Notes: generated by a model from the sequence alone, not told the origin. A DNA stretch of 64,000 nucleotides from Desarmillaria ectypa (GCA_030407005.1 JAUDYN010000002.1:3968001-4032000); one strand, 5' to 3'. Counted from the first letter of the stretch, positions 44,260 to 55,620 are shown. Made by a program: numbers and translations.

Positions 44260-47212
44260 GCCTTGGTGGGTGCTTGGTTCCTCCAATGGCCCTGGTGAGG
44301 CTGGGTTTGGACTTGGCTTCCTAAATGGAGGCATGGGGGATTTTGGCTTCAGAGGCCCTAGAGCATCCCATCTACTCACCCCAGTCCACAGTTTTACCCA
44401 TGTATCTGGTGAGTTTGCCAAGGCAAACTCATTGGACTTTGTGACAGTGCCAGCACTGCCTGGCAAATCCTGCACCTCATCAGGGGCTCAGGATTCACTA
44501 TATATATAGTTGTGTCAATATCTTGAAGGAGGATGATGTACCTGTTTCTATTCGATTCTTCAAAGTTCTTTGGCTTTGGAGTCTGTAACAAAGTCATATA
44601 TTTTTTTGCTGATAAATGTCCTAATGTATGTATGTAAATCCGACCCACAGAAGCTGAGGACTCACCACTGGAGGTATGGGTCCAGCAAGGGGAATTGAAC
44701 CCTTGTCAATCTACTCTTTTATCTCCTTGATCTTGGCTATAGATGGCACCACTTTGTTAGTGGGCCCTACTGACCTAACATCCTTAAAGTCCTTTCTTCT
44801 AGGACAGTCCTTGGCCAGGTGACCTTTCTCATCACACCTGAAACATCTTCCCTTGGCTCTTTATCAATCAATCTCCATGGGCTTACCTGTTCCTCCATAT
44901 GTTGTCCATTGGCCTGTTCTAGCATCCCAACTGACCCCCATATTAGCAGTCAGCTTTAGAGCCAAGAAACTTGTCACCCCAACAGCAGCTTTGCCACTGG
45001 GGTGCTGTTGTTGTTGGCAGTTGGGATGGGAGTCCTTCTTCTGCCCATCCTGGGGAATTCCTGCCATTTGGTCAAAGACTCACTTCTGCTGTCTTTCCTC
45101 ATATATGCAGGAGATCCTCTCCTTCCACTCTGGATACATGTGTGGGATGTTGATGCCTATATTGAAGATGAAAGTCATATAGAAGGTGGGTACTCCTAGT
45201 TGAACAGCTTTCATCATTGTGCCATGCTCATATTCATCAGTCTGTCAGCCCACCAATTTTACTTCCTCTTCCAATTTCTGGAAGTAATGGGAGGTGGGCT
45301 GCATCCCCATCCAGAGGTTGAACATCCTTTTTTCATGGACTTCCTCGATAGCTGGGTCTCTAAATTGTCAAGAGACCATATCGATGAAATCCTCCCAAGA
45401 AGAATATCAGAAGTGGGTGAGAGTACCATCATAGGTGTCCCCAACCCAGAATTCAGGTCTCTTGTAGACCCACCAATCCTTGGCAGTCCCTTCAAAATGA
45501 GAGGTTGCAAAAAGTACCAGATGTGATAGCAACTGGAAGAAATGTCAGAACACTTCAAAATAGGTGATGCAATCACCTATGAAGCATTTGATGTCATCAT
45601 GGTCCCCCTTGAATGGCTTGGGAGGCTGGACCAGGATAGGTTTGATCCCCATGTAAGAGGCATCAGTCAGGGCATTCCCAATGGGATTGAGTAAAGGGTT
45701 GGGGGGACCCTTGCCAGGGGGCAGTCTTGGGATCAAGTAACAATCTGGTTGGGGCCCAGGGTATCCTCAGGGTAGTTCTGTCAGCCATCCTTGGTTGGGT
45801 TCCTTGCTCTTTTCTTTCTCAAGAAGGTAGTCCACTATTTCTTGTTGGGTGGCCTCCTCCTTGGCAAGTTCTTCATGCATTTCTCTGATGTGTTGCTCCT
45901 TTTTGACAAGTGCAGATCTTGTCTGTTGCCAAAGTTCATCTGCTGTTGCAGATGATGTCCCTGCAGGGGCAGTGCTTCCTTTGGGATCTTTTCCCACTTC
46001 TGCAAATAGAAGACTACCATCCTGATAGGGGTGATAACCTTGTTGACAGGCCTGACTGTATAGTGGCAAGTCAGGCAGGGGTTGTGGCTATTGAGCCAAG
46101 GTGTTGGGAGGGTAGTCAGGAATGTTCATATATTGGGGCTGGGCATTCCCCAGCCTGCTGTAGTAACCTGTATCATAGGTAAACATATCAAAATTGGGCA
46201 TTCTGCCCATCCTCCTCCTCTTGGTTGACCTCCAGTTGCCATAGCCATCAAAGAGAGTGATCCAGCTCCCATTGCTCCTCTGCCATCCAAGGGCATAGCC
46301 CAGGTACCAAGTTTCCTGTGGCGGAGGAGAAAAGGATCCTATGCCAGTTGGCATGTATTTAGGTGTGAATGGTGATGCCCAGGTTGGTGCCCCATATGGG
46401 GTCACCTCAGTTGAGTGTCAGTCACTCATTCATATTGGGTCTGGCCTCAGGCCAGTCTATTCAGATTTTGATGTCATCATGTCAAAGATTCCAGGTGGCA
46501 GTCCTAAAGGGACTGAATATGTCCCAATCAATCTCAGAGAGATTGGGCCAATTGTAGTTGGGCTCATTGGGGTTGAATGGGCTGTCAGGGGAAAAGGGAG
46601 TGGGTGGGGTCAAGGGGTCAAGCTCTCCATTGGAGTCATCAGAGAGTTCAATGATGGGGAGTGACAAGGAGGACTCTGTTCCTCCTCTCAGCCAATGTTC
46701 TCTGTTGCAGCCCCAGGGGCTATATGGGTGGTTTTGATCCAGTCCTGGATCATTGGGGTGTCAGGGTCTGAAGTAGGGGTGGAAGGGGGTTGGGGAGCAG
46801 GGATAGGGTCATTCAGGAGGGGAATATGCAGGTGGGAGATCCTCAAACATAGCTCATACATTCCTTGCATATTCTTGGGCAGGGGTGGGAGGTCATTCCA
46901 CCTGGTTGTTTGTAGACTTGCCATGTATTGTGAACTCCTCCTCCAAGAAGGAGTTTGCGAAGTGGACCCAGGGGTGAGGGTTTGTCTCCTCCATTCAAGG
47001 TCCCAATCAGACAGGGGAAGGCCTTCTGGAAAGGCTATATTGAGGGTGTTGGGGTGGGTGGGGCAGAAGTGGTGGTTGGGGATGGTGGGGTCACCTTTCT
47101 TGATGAAGGATCATTCAGAGTTCTTCTTCATAGGTTAATATGAATAACACAGTAAAAATGATTAAAAGGATGGCACTGCCAATTGCAGTGCTGAGAGCTA
47201 TCATTCATTGAT
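44260..47212 (-). pseudogene. Element B Gag and Pol-start remnants
   Basis: Broken frames align with element A in order: an N-terminal hydrophobic segment (TAIGSAILLIIFTVLFILTY) followed by EEEL, the Tyr/Gly-rich part (FTYDTGYYSRLG), HIREMHEELAKE, the FKGDHDDIKCFIGDCI region, an intact CCHC knuckle (CFRCDEKGHLAKDC, about 44804-44850) and the pol-frame stretch KRVD/QGFNSPC across the Gag stop. Where I read them, most stops are TGA. The stretch near 46200-46350 is in one frame here but shifted in A. Confidence 0.75.
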
Positions 47213-47279
47213 TTTTGTTTTCTTTGGGCATATAGGTTTTTGCTACTTTTATGGCTAGCATATAAGGAGCAGGTTTGGG

Positions 47280-47293
47280 TATCTTCTGACTAA
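47280..47293 (-). promoter_or_regulatory. Self-priming primer-binding site of element B
   Basis: On the minus strand TTAGTCAGAAGATA abuts the LTR and is perfectly complementary over 14 bases to TATCTTCTGACTAA within the same LTR (47427-47440 minus), about 34 bases after a TATATAAAG box. The sequence differs from that of element A, but the pairing is kept. Confidence 0.82.
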
Positions 47294-47666
47294 TGTTACA
47301 GCCTGATCTAACACATGATCTTGGGACTTATATCACTCTTGGGCTGTCTCACGTTCAGACAATCACCCATAAATAAGAGGACAGCTTATCTTTAGAAGTG
47401 TGTAGTAGATGGTATATAGATGCAATTTAGTCAGAAGATAGAGACTAAGTACAAAGTCTTGCTACTTTATATACAAAAGTATGGGGTCTAATAATAGATG
47501 AAATGTGAATGTCCATGCATAAAATATTAGAAGTCAGATGACCATGGACCAACTGGATAGAGAAGATTGGAATCCATAGGATGTAAAAGGCTTGGTTGAG
47601 CTGAACAATGGTGTTGCATAAGGACTGCAATGTAAATTGTGATAAGATAATGGAAAAATTATAACA
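47294..47666 (-). repeat. 5' LTR of element B
   Basis: 373 bp; in element orientation TGTTATAATTTTTCC...GGCTGTAACA. It is the same LTR family as 47775-48168, in opposite orientation. Confidence 0.85.
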
Positions 47667-48168
47667 ATGGAAACAACTAATTGACCAGTACTGGGTCAAT
47701 CAAGCAAAATCACAACTCAAAACTCCTGAAGAGGAACTATAGCAGTTGGGACAACTGCTTTAACAAGAGGATAATGTTATGATTTTTCCATTATCTTATC
47801 ACAGTTCACATCACAGTATTTACACAACATCATCATATCTGCCAAAACACCAATATTCAGTCCAACCAAGCCTCTCATATCCCATATATTCCCAATCCTC
47901 TCTATCTAGTTGGTCTATGGTCATCTGACTTCTAACATTTCATGCATGGACTTTCATGTTTCACCTATTAATAAACCCCATACTTTTGTATATAAAGTAG
48001 CAAGACTTTGTACTCAGTCTCTATCTTCTGACTAAATTGCATCTATATACCATCTATTACACTTCTCTAAAGACTAGCTGTCCTCTTATTAAGAGTGATT
48101 GTCCAAACATGAGACAGCCCAAGAGTGATGCATGGTCCCAAGATCATATGTTAGATCAGACCATAACA
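47667..48168 (+). mobile_element. Element C: 3' end of a plus-strand Gypsy element
   Basis: It begins inside the integrase tail: WKQLIDQYWVNQ aligns with WKNLIDQYWISQ of element A and ends at a TAG after PEEEL. A polypurine tract (AACAAGAGGATAA) and a 3' LTR (47775-48168) follow. Everything upstream is cut off by the LTR of element B. The LTR edge at 48168 is followed by codons of element D's chromodomain region, so C had inserted into D. Confidence 0.78.
47775..48168 (+). repeat. 3' LTR of element C
   Basis: 394 bp, TGTTATGATT...GACCATAACA. It contains TATATAAAG and the TATCTTCTGACTAA segment (48022-48035) that in element B pairs with the primer-binding site. It forms a long imperfect inverted repeat with 47294-47666, 108 bases away. 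Confidence 0.85.
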
Positions 48169-48687
48169 CATGCCTGCATTCTCCAATCAGCAATCACCAT
48201 CACCACCCTCTTCAGACCTTGTGGATGGACAGGACGAATATGAGATTGAAGAAGTCCTAGACTCATAAATCCACTGAGTATGAGCAAAGAAGGGATAATG
48301 ATCCAAGACTGTAACAGACTATCTCATCAAGTGGAAAGGATGGACTTGGGAGCACAACTTATGAGCCAGGGAAATAGAGATGACAAATACACAAGAGGCT
48401 ATCACCAAGTATGAAAAATGTATACAACAAGGACAAGTTGTGGAGATCACCAAAATTGTAACACCAAATAAGGTGGTCACTATTATCCTTGACCACAAAT
48501 ATTCAGAAAATGGCAACATTGCTTATCTTATACAATGAAAAGATGGAATTCAATGCTGAGTAAAAAACCTGGACCTAGAATAATGGAAATTACTACTAGA
48601 TGCCTATTGAGCATCTCAGGCAGCATCACAGTATGATGCTCCTGAAGAGCCTTAGCAGTCAGGATGACTGCTTTAACAAGGGGGTAA
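48169..48687 (+). pseudogene. Element D chromodomain remnant and polypurine tract
   Basis: From about 48218, LVDGQDEYEIEEVLDS, DYLIKWKGWTWEHNL and LDHKYSENGNIAYLIQ match the integrase tail and chromodomain of element A. The frame is broken by TAA, TGA and TAG codons. Many differences from A are C-to-T or G-to-A, for example Arg and Gln codons turned to stops. A polypurine tract (AACAAGGGGGTAA, 48675-48687) leads directly into the LTR. Confidence 0.8.
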
Positions 48688-49103
48688 TGTTACAATTTTT
48701 TTATTTTCTGCTCTTATCTTATCTTATCTGATCCCACCCAATCTTATCTCATTTCATCTTATTGCTTCTCTCTCTATCTTATCTGATAACCACTGATCAA
48801 CATCCAATATCCATGGCAGTGTTGCATCATATCCTCACCATACTTGCACAATAGTCTTGCTATCATCTTGTTCTCACATGAACACCTCACAATTATGGAC
48901 ATATATTTGGATTCCCCTTTTGATATATAAGTCACATAGTTTACACTGTATGCTCTCCATATTTCAACTAAAGTTTATTCCTATACCACATACTCTCCAT
49001 CAGATCAGAAGACCATAGCCATTCCCTAAGGGTGATTGTTTGAATGCAAGACAGCCCAAAGGATAATGCATGTCTGCAGATCATGTGGAATGTGGGTCTA
49101 ACA
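48688..49103 (+). repeat. 3' LTR of element D
   Basis: 416 bp, TGTTACAATT...GTCTAACA, the partner of 33532-33969 and directly after a polypurine tract. Confidence 0.85.
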
Positions 49104-49108
49104 TGAGC
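49104..49108. repeat. Target-site duplication of element D, right copy
   Basis: TGAGC directly follows the right LTR, identical to 33527-33531, 15.6 kb away. Confidence 0.85.
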
Positions 49109-50318
49109 CAATCTTTTGGATCTTAGTCAATCTGTAGGATGGATCTCTGATAGAAAATTGCAGCAGTGAATGCAGCACCAGATGTGATCATTGATCTCCA
49201 TCTTGTACTTTTTCAGTTTCTTGTTCATCTTTATACTCTGCAAGGTCAAATTCTCAAAGTTGTCACATGTCAAAATGACAGTTTTAGTTGAGATGGCATT
49301 GCACCAATAACCATTAAGATGATGCAACTGCACCTCAGTCAACATCATGAGAGGAAGGTAGGCAAAGTCAACAAGTGTGCACCATCTGCATATGTCAGCA
49401 TCCCCATATTTGCACTTCTTGGTGTAGATCTGGCATCAGTAATAAAATAGTGACTCATCCAAATTTTATACCATTGCTGTATCAGGATCTAATCCCAAGC
49501 ATCATATTATCCCAAACTGTATAAGCCATGAATCTCCTTGAAAAGACAGAAGATATGCTTATCTTTCTCCATCAACAGGCAGGTTTGCTTTATGAGTTGA
49601 TGCTCTTTGAAAGGATCAGGAAATTTGTGCCAAATACAGCGAGAAGTTTTAAATATTTATACATTTTTTTCAACAAACATACTGAAAAGAAACTTTGAAT
49701 ATTTTCTGCGTATTTAGGGGTAAAAAATACTGCAGTGTCAAAACCTAGGGTTTCATGCGCAACCCTAGCCGGTCCACGAAACCTTTTCTTTTCTATCATG
49801 CTTGGGCCATTACCATGTGCATCACATGGAGTAGGTTGGTTTTTTAGATTGTAACCCTTGACCCCTTGATTTTGATTCTTACCATAATTTATATATATCC
49901 TTCCCGCAGGCACCGCACCGCACCGGTATCACTACGCAAAGATCTCCAATCACCAGGTTCAAAACGGAAAGGAAGCCGCGTCTCCTGGTCATCGGTGGGA
50001 ACATATTGGCCATTCCTCGTGTAGTTGACTGGCCAGTAGAACTCCAGTGACCACAATAATAAGTTCATGAGCTTGTTCCGAGAATTCAGTGGATGCGAGA
50101 GCTCCTTCAAGGCAGCGATATAAGTTTCTTTTTTCCAATGCTACAACGGCAATTCCTCTTGACTTTTAATAACAGAAAGCAGGTCACGTATTCGATCTGC
50201 TCCTTTTTCATGTCATTTGGCAGTGTCACTACCATCAGAATTTGACAGGCTTAGACCGGCCGGTTTCAGGATCTCAATATGATTGATCTCAGGCCGGCAG
50301 AACCGCTTCACGATCATG
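49109..50318. other. CpG-poor right flank passing into host sequence
   Basis: To about 49.7 kb the sequence is A+T-rich and poor in CG, continuing the target into which D inserted. A minus-strand frame at 49127-49348 has Cys/His-rich WCCIHCCNF but no family I recognise. From about 49.75 kb CG dinucleotides reappear; the rest is upstream sequence of the dehydrogenase gene. Confidence 0.45.
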
Positions 50319-50326
50319 TATAAATA
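50319..50326 (+). promoter_or_regulatory. TATA box of SDR gene
   Basis: TATAAATA 38 bases before the ATG at 50364, implying a very short leader. Confidence 0.5.
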
Positions 50327-50363
50327 TGTTGACTCGCTGTGAACTCTTCCCCATTGACCAAAC

Positions 50364-51341
50364 ATGCCCGACCTCCCTACCGTCAAAGCATCCAATTCTA
50401 AATTCTCCTCTTCCTACATTCCTGTGGCGGTTATTGTGGGTGGAACATCTGGTATAGGGGAGGCGTTAGTAAAGACTTTAGCTCACTATGCTGGAGGGAA
50501 GGTACACCTCATCATCATTGGCCGCAATCGCACCACAGCGGAGAAGATCTTTGCCTCCCTCCCTACCGCCACAGCAGAGGATGGTAAACCCGTGCTACGA
50601 GATTTCGTAACCTGTAATGCCGAATTGATGGGGAACATCAAAACTACGGCAACGGATCTCTCCGCGCGTCTTACGAAGATCAACTACCTCATTTTGTCTG
50701 CTGGGTACGCAGATTTGTGGTCAGGGAGGCAGGAGACGGAGGAAGGAATCGACAAGTTGCTGGGGCTGCGATATTATTCGCGGTTCAAGTTTACATATGA
50801 ACTTCTACCCTTGCTGAGGAATGCGAAGGACGCAGGGGAAGATGCTCAGGTCATGTCGATCTTGGCGTCTGGGATGGGACGCGCTATCGATGTCAGCGAT
50901 TTGGGAATGAAACATTCGTATCGGGCGTACAAGGCTACGATGGTGAGCGGTTCGTATAACGACATTATGGTGGAGGTCCGTCTTCAAGTTTTTTCTCCCA
51001 TCTTTCTGCTTCCCTTATATCACTCTCAGGAATTCGCGAAACGCAATCCTGGAATTTCATTCACGCATATCTACCCTGGACTTGTCAACACGCCAGGAAC
51101 GCGGCCTACACACTGGGCTCTACGCCTTTTCTCCCCGCTGATCAGGCTGTTAGTTTGGTTGGCTGCTATCTCCCCCGAGGAATCCGCAGAATATATGCTG
51201 TTTGCCCTGTTAGATGGAGGAAAGGGCTTCTTCCATCGCGGCCCGAAGGGCGATGATCTTGGGATGAAGGGTTACTCTTTTACAGAGGAGGAAAAGAAGG
51301 CTCTTTGGGATCACTCAGTGGAGATTACTCGGTGTGCATGA
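50364..51341 (+). CDS. Short-chain dehydrogenase/reductase
   Basis: Two exons, join(50364..50975,51030..51341), give 307 residues. The intron is exactly 54 nt, lacks stops in frame, and would read through as 18 extra residues (starting VRLQVFS) if kept. Its GTCCGT...TCAG ends, and the smooth join MVE-EFAKRNPG in the SDR core helix, support splicing. Marks are the nucleotide motif GGTSGIGEA, the ILSAG strand (NAG equivalent), the active-site YRAYK (YxxxK) and HIYPGLVNT after the catalytic site. It should reduce or oxidise a carbonyl/alcohol with NAD(P)H; the substrate is unknown. A hydrophobic stretch (LIRLLVWLAAI) near residue 250 suggests membrane association. It is the first host gene right of the transposon nest. 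Confidence 0.87.
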   Translation: MPDLPTVKASNSKFSSSYIPVAVIVGGTSGIGEALVKTLAHYAGGKVHLIIIGRNRTTAEKIFASLPTATAEDGKPVLRDFVTCNAELMGNIKTTATDLSARLTKINYLILSAGYADLWSGRQETEEGIDKLLGLRYYSRFKFTYELLPLLRNAKDAGEDAQVMSILASGMGRAIDVSDLGMKHSYRAYKATMVSGSYNDIMVEVRLQVFSPIFLLPLYHSQEFAKRNPGISFTHIYPGLVNTPGTRPTHWALRLFSPLIRLLVWLAAISPEESAEYMLFALLDGGKGFFHRGPKGDDLGMKGYSFTEEEKKALWDHSVEITRCA

Positions 51342-53775
51342 GTGTTGGGACAGCCTGCTTCAATGTGATTGATTGAAAGGTGGCAGGGCTTGGTGCGAGT
51401 TTACCGATTTCTTTCACAACAGGGCTATGTTCACTGTCCTTGTTTTGTATGAGTAGTCATTAGTGTCATCATTGAGGTTGTCTGACTCTTTGCTTCGAGA
51501 ATCTGATCAGAAGTACAGGCTGTGAAGAAGCGCTTCCTGCTGTTCCCTTGTCTACTGAATGCTCGCCGCGTGATGTAACAAATCGACCTCGAATAGCCTC
51601 ATTGCTCTATCCTTTGTTCTATTTGTCGATGTACTGCAACTTCTACCTAGGATTGCTGCATGAAACAATGGGTTAGTTTGCAAAGGCGGCAACTTTGTAC
51701 TGCTTATCTTGCCCGGGCATCTTTATACCGAGATCGTAGCCGACATCATAGTGCTCGCTCTCCCATCGATGCCGTGAACATCGTCCTCTTGATGAAGTAT
51801 CATTAATGAAGATGAACACAGGACAGCCAAGAAATCTATTCAACGGAGCGCGCTTGTCGCCACGATGTAGGCCGCGAGAAATACTGCTACAATCACGGAC
51901 CACTCCAGGCACCTACACAAATTGTCCCAGGGAACAAGTTTAAGCTTATTTAAGCCACTATGGATTCCGAGACGGCTCAGCAGAGATCCTTGACCGGAAA
52001 CGATTGAACAAGTTTCTAGGCAGTTAATCACGGTGGATGCTTGTAAGTCTTATGGATTATAAGAGAGAGTTGGTGATATTATTCAGCAAGTATTTGGCTC
52101 AATATTTACGAACTGAGCGTCACTAGTGACTAGTCGAGCTGCAAGTGTATACCACATTATGTTGCTGATGATAACTTTGAGGTAGGATATTGACGGAGTT
52201 CAGCTGAAATTGAGCCTGTAGTCATTTGCTATTCGAGATAGAGCGCACAATTGACTTGGAATCCCGAGACATAGCCTACAAGCCAGATACTTGCAGAACT
52301 CAGACGATTGGTTCACGTCCGAATCACGTGATACTTGTATGCGCCTTAGGGCAGGCTGCCTTAGCAGCTTCGTTTCATTCTCCTTGCCAAGGGGGCGAGA
52401 GAAGCTGTACCACTTCACAGCCTCTTTCTTCGAGCGAGAATCTAGAGGATTACGAATCCCAAAAATTCGAAGCTTGGGGGAGGGCGGGCTGGGTGCGATT
52501 AAGGCGCTGGCTGTAAGGGAGAGTCGAGGACGAGCTCTTCTGTTTTGCTTTGTCAGCACCCTACGAGCGCTGCCTCACACGTCAGCTGATGCTCAACGTC
52601 CAGCTTCTTAGTGTCAATTTCTGACACTCGCCTCATTCTCAGTCTCGTTCACCGTCGTGTCACGTACTCTTGGACGTGGGACTTATTTGGTTGTAGCTGC
52701 TGTGACATGCCGGGACACGGAATTTTGACAATTTTCATCGATCTCACATCTCCGATGTTGTGACGCGTCGAACATAGACCAGTGTTCTGGTTCGATTAAC
52801 ACGATACTAAACGATACTAATTTTCTGACGTTGTTAATAATCCCTCAACGGTGCAATGACTTTAAGCTACAAGCATTGGTGCTGGAAGCATACCTGTCTG
52901 AACTAGAGTCTATGTCAGTATTGCTTACGTGGAATAATTATACAGATGGACGAGGTTTTAAAGGTTAGCTTCACTTTCGTGTCACACCTTTTTATATTCA
53001 CGGGAAACTCTACGTCATTTGTTTCATGTTGTGAGGACTATTAATTGCTCATCTGGTATTGCAACATTGCACTGACAAGTACGTCTTTGGCTCAAGTATT
53101 TATGCCCGGCTGAGGTATTACACAGCGCCCTTCTGAGTCGTTGCTTTTTTTGAATCAAATATACGGCTGTCTTGGTGACTACACGTTGCAGACGATACGC
53201 AAAGCTATCATAGCAGAAATCTCGCACGCCATGAACTCATCAGAACATGCGAACAGTTTAATTGTCCTGGAGCGTACATAACAGTGCTTCAGGTTCCGCA
53301 TCGATGATAGGATCGTATTATCTTAGCGCCTTACCTCACATCTTCGACGATCGAAGGTAATGAGCAAGTAGTTGATTGGACAAAGGATGATTTCATCTAC
53401 GGCTTGAAAGCTAGACAACAGATGACAGTCATTGAGGATGAATAGCTAACACTGGTGAGATATATACCTTACATGGAACGGGGATCGATTGATGATCTAC
53501 TTTGTTCCGTTCGTCATCCGTGCGCTATATGATCTCCCTACCGATGTAAATACCATGGAGCCCATGATGCGCATCGGTCGCACTACCCGAAACTTCACCT
53601 TCTTGCCACTGCTATCCCTACATTTTGGTAGCAATGCACGACTGTTCCACGGATCGCGACTTCTGATATAAATAGTCGTGTTCGACATTGTGTCCCTCCG
53701 TCCCTGGACCACTTCAAGGCGGTACCCCTCTTCATAACTTGCATTGCTCGTAACATCGAGCCGACTTACAGAGTC
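51342..53775. other. 2.4 kb without a recognised gene
   Basis: Only short, overlapping frames on both strands. CG is present at normal frequency, so this is outside the transposon block. No repeat family recognised apart from a short ACGATACTAA doublet at about 52802-52820. Confidence 0.45.
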
Positions 53776-55620
53776 ATGCTTTCCACGGTCACCGACGTGT
53801 CTTCTTCTCTAATTCGGCGGGCTCTCCTCATCGGAATCCAGTACGGGCATGGGCCGGTTCACATGCAACTTAATGGAACTCATATGGATGTTGAGATTAC
53901 CATGGAATTGCTGATGAGTATGCGTCTTTCCAATTTCTCCTTTGCTTGGCTGAGAAAGTACTCCAGCGCAATATCACTTTCAGAGGAATGACATCACGAT
54001 CCTGGTTGATAAACCTGACGTAGAGGACCATATGAAACCGACAAGGACTAACATAGTAAGACACATGAGGCTCGAGCACTCACCTTTGCCTAATTTCCAT
54101 TTCGGCAGGTACGCGAACTGCAAGGGCTTGTCCAGGACCCGTCACCCGGTGGAGGGTATTTCATCCTGTGTTAGTTTATTTTGTTCCCCCTTTGTCCTGT
54201 GCATTCCTGAGGTACGAAAACAGACGCCGGGCACTGCGTTCAGCTCGGTGCGCATGACAAATCTGTTGAAGAAGACCAAAAGGATGAATGTCAGTCTTCT
54301 GAAACTCAATCCATGGGATCTCACCATTTTGACTCGGGTAGACCTGGTACCAATGGATGCTATACATGAAAAATCTGGCGACTATCTCGGCGGCAATTTT
54401 ATCAAGGGCGATGTCAGTGTAGTTTTTGTAATACTGGCTTTCATTCTTAATCATCAACAGGATCTGAAATGTATTATCGTTGATCCCATCGCGAAGGCCC
54501 CGAAAGCGAGGCTAACAGTGAGTCATTAGTACCCAGGTGTCACCAGCTGACATTGACGTTCTTATTTCCAGGCTGTCTTTGACTGCTGTCATAGCGGTAC
54601 TGTTTTGGGTATGGATAGCTTCCTATCACTGCATCCCTGACACCATTCCTTACCAGTGACATGTTTAGATCTCTGCCACCACCGATGCAATAGGGCATAC
54701 AATCTCAAGAGCACATGTATGTTTGATTCCCATTATGTATATCCCCGCGAACGAACGAAAATTAATCACCCATCTAGATCGTCGCCTGTGCAGGAGAGGT
54801 ACGATCGTATCGAAATGTATCAGACATCGGCATTAACAATGATCTCAGTCAAGGAGGCCTTCCCTGAACCTGGTGAAACCATACAGGCATTCGCTGAACC
54901 TTGGACGATGTTAGCACTGGAGCAAGTTTATTTATCGATGTCCGTCGGTAATAGGGAGAAGAGGGAAACTTCTTCAAAGACTTGCGATGGTTACTGTACT
55001 CGAACGAGGCGCACGGATGGAGGAAACGTGGTATGTCGCTTCCAGTTATATCCGTTTGTGTTTTCTCTAATTAATTGTAGCTTTGCATATCCGCGTGCAA
55101 AGACTCACAGTCAGCGTTTGGGAATGAAGAGGGCGGATCACTGACGAGGGTAAATCTTTGATGTTCGTTGCCGTCGTTGACATGAGAACTTACATTTGAG
55201 CGGTCTAGGCACTTGTTGCGACGCTAAGTAAGAAGCTAGTGTTCCGTTGATCAAAAATCTTACTGAATCGGTACAGAGGAAGAACCACATCCAATTTTGA
55301 AGGAGCTCTATCGAAGCGTCAGGTAGGCGGTTGCGCTCTCGTCTTTCTATGATTGATATCTGGGGGGGCCCCTTTAGTTACAGCATCGATTCTGTCATCA
55401 GAAACCATGTGAGGGGTCCATTCAAGAAGGCATCACAGAATCCACAGGTATTTGTTTAGTCGTACAGATTTGTTCAAATACATCTCACTCCACTCCCAGT
55501 TCTCGAGTCTATCTCCCTTGGTACGTTGCCTATTTCAGTCTATTGCGTAAAGGGGTTTCATCTCTTTTTTTCTCGTAGCACATGAAGAAGTCTTTTGTGT
55601 TACAGGAACCCGTGGACTAG
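53776..55620 (+). CDS. Metacaspase (caspase-domain protease, peptidase C14)
   Basis: Fifteen exons, join(53776..53917,53955..54055,54109..54169,54224..54289,54342..54412,54461..54517,54572..54608,54669..54720,54778..55030,55081..55149,55209..55227,55277..55322,55378..55447,55500..55520,55579..55620), stay in frame for 368 residues. Marks in order: RRALLIGIQYG strand, NDITILVDKPDVEDHMKPTR, the catalytic His in YAGHCVQ, DEYLVPMDAI, the catalytic Cys in AVFDCCHSGT, LCISACKDSQSAFG of the small subunit, and the QNPQFSS tail seen in basidiomycete metacaspases. These enzymes cut after Arg/Lys in a calcium-dependent way and act in stress response and cell death. There is almost no N-terminal prodomain. 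Exons 9, 14 and 15 are the least certain. Coding sequence is 1107 of 1845 bases. Confidence 0.85.

Larger units (their letters stand above)
44160..47666 (-). mobile_element. Element B: truncated, CpG-depleted Gypsy relative of element A
   Basis: Minus-strand element related to A over Gag and the start of Pol. It has a 5' LTR at 47294-47666, a self-priming site at 47280-47293, Gag remnants from about 47210 down to 44700 and a pol start at about 44260-44700. Similarity to A ends near 44160-44260, so the rest of Pol and the 3' LTR are missing. CG dinucleotides are nearly absent where A still has them. The right LTR edge falls inside integrase codons of element C, so B inserted into C. Confidence 0.8.
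33532..49103 (+). mobile_element. Element D: self-primed Gypsy retrotransposon hosting nested insertions
   Basis: This is the outermost element, read on the plus strand. LTRs of one family lie at 33532-33969 and 48688-49103, both TGTTACAA...TAACA, with a perfect 5-bp TGAGC duplication outside. Next to the left LTR is a primer-binding site complementary to the LTR itself, then a remnant of the Gag N-terminus. Before the right LTR come chromodomain remnants and a polypurine tract. Most of the interior has been displaced by elements A, B and C. What remains of D's own coding sequence carries many stops and almost no CpG. The original element would have been a chromodomain Gypsy element (chromovirus); it cannot be autonomous now. 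Confidence 0.8.

Noticed and set aside
49590..49913. 107-codon minus-strand frame right of the transposon nest
   Set aside because: Composition and lack of motifs look like chance; it crosses the boundary between CpG-poor and host sequence.
50976..51029. Uninterrupted reading of the SDR gene as a single exon
   Set aside because: The 54-nt segment has GT...AG ends and would insert 18 hydrophobic residues into the conserved helix after YRAYK; splicing gives the standard SDR core.
53911..53960. Apparent frameshift between the first two blocks of the metacaspase
   Set aside because: A 37-nt GT-AG intron (53918-53954) restores the frame and gives a conserved QRNDITILVDK strand.
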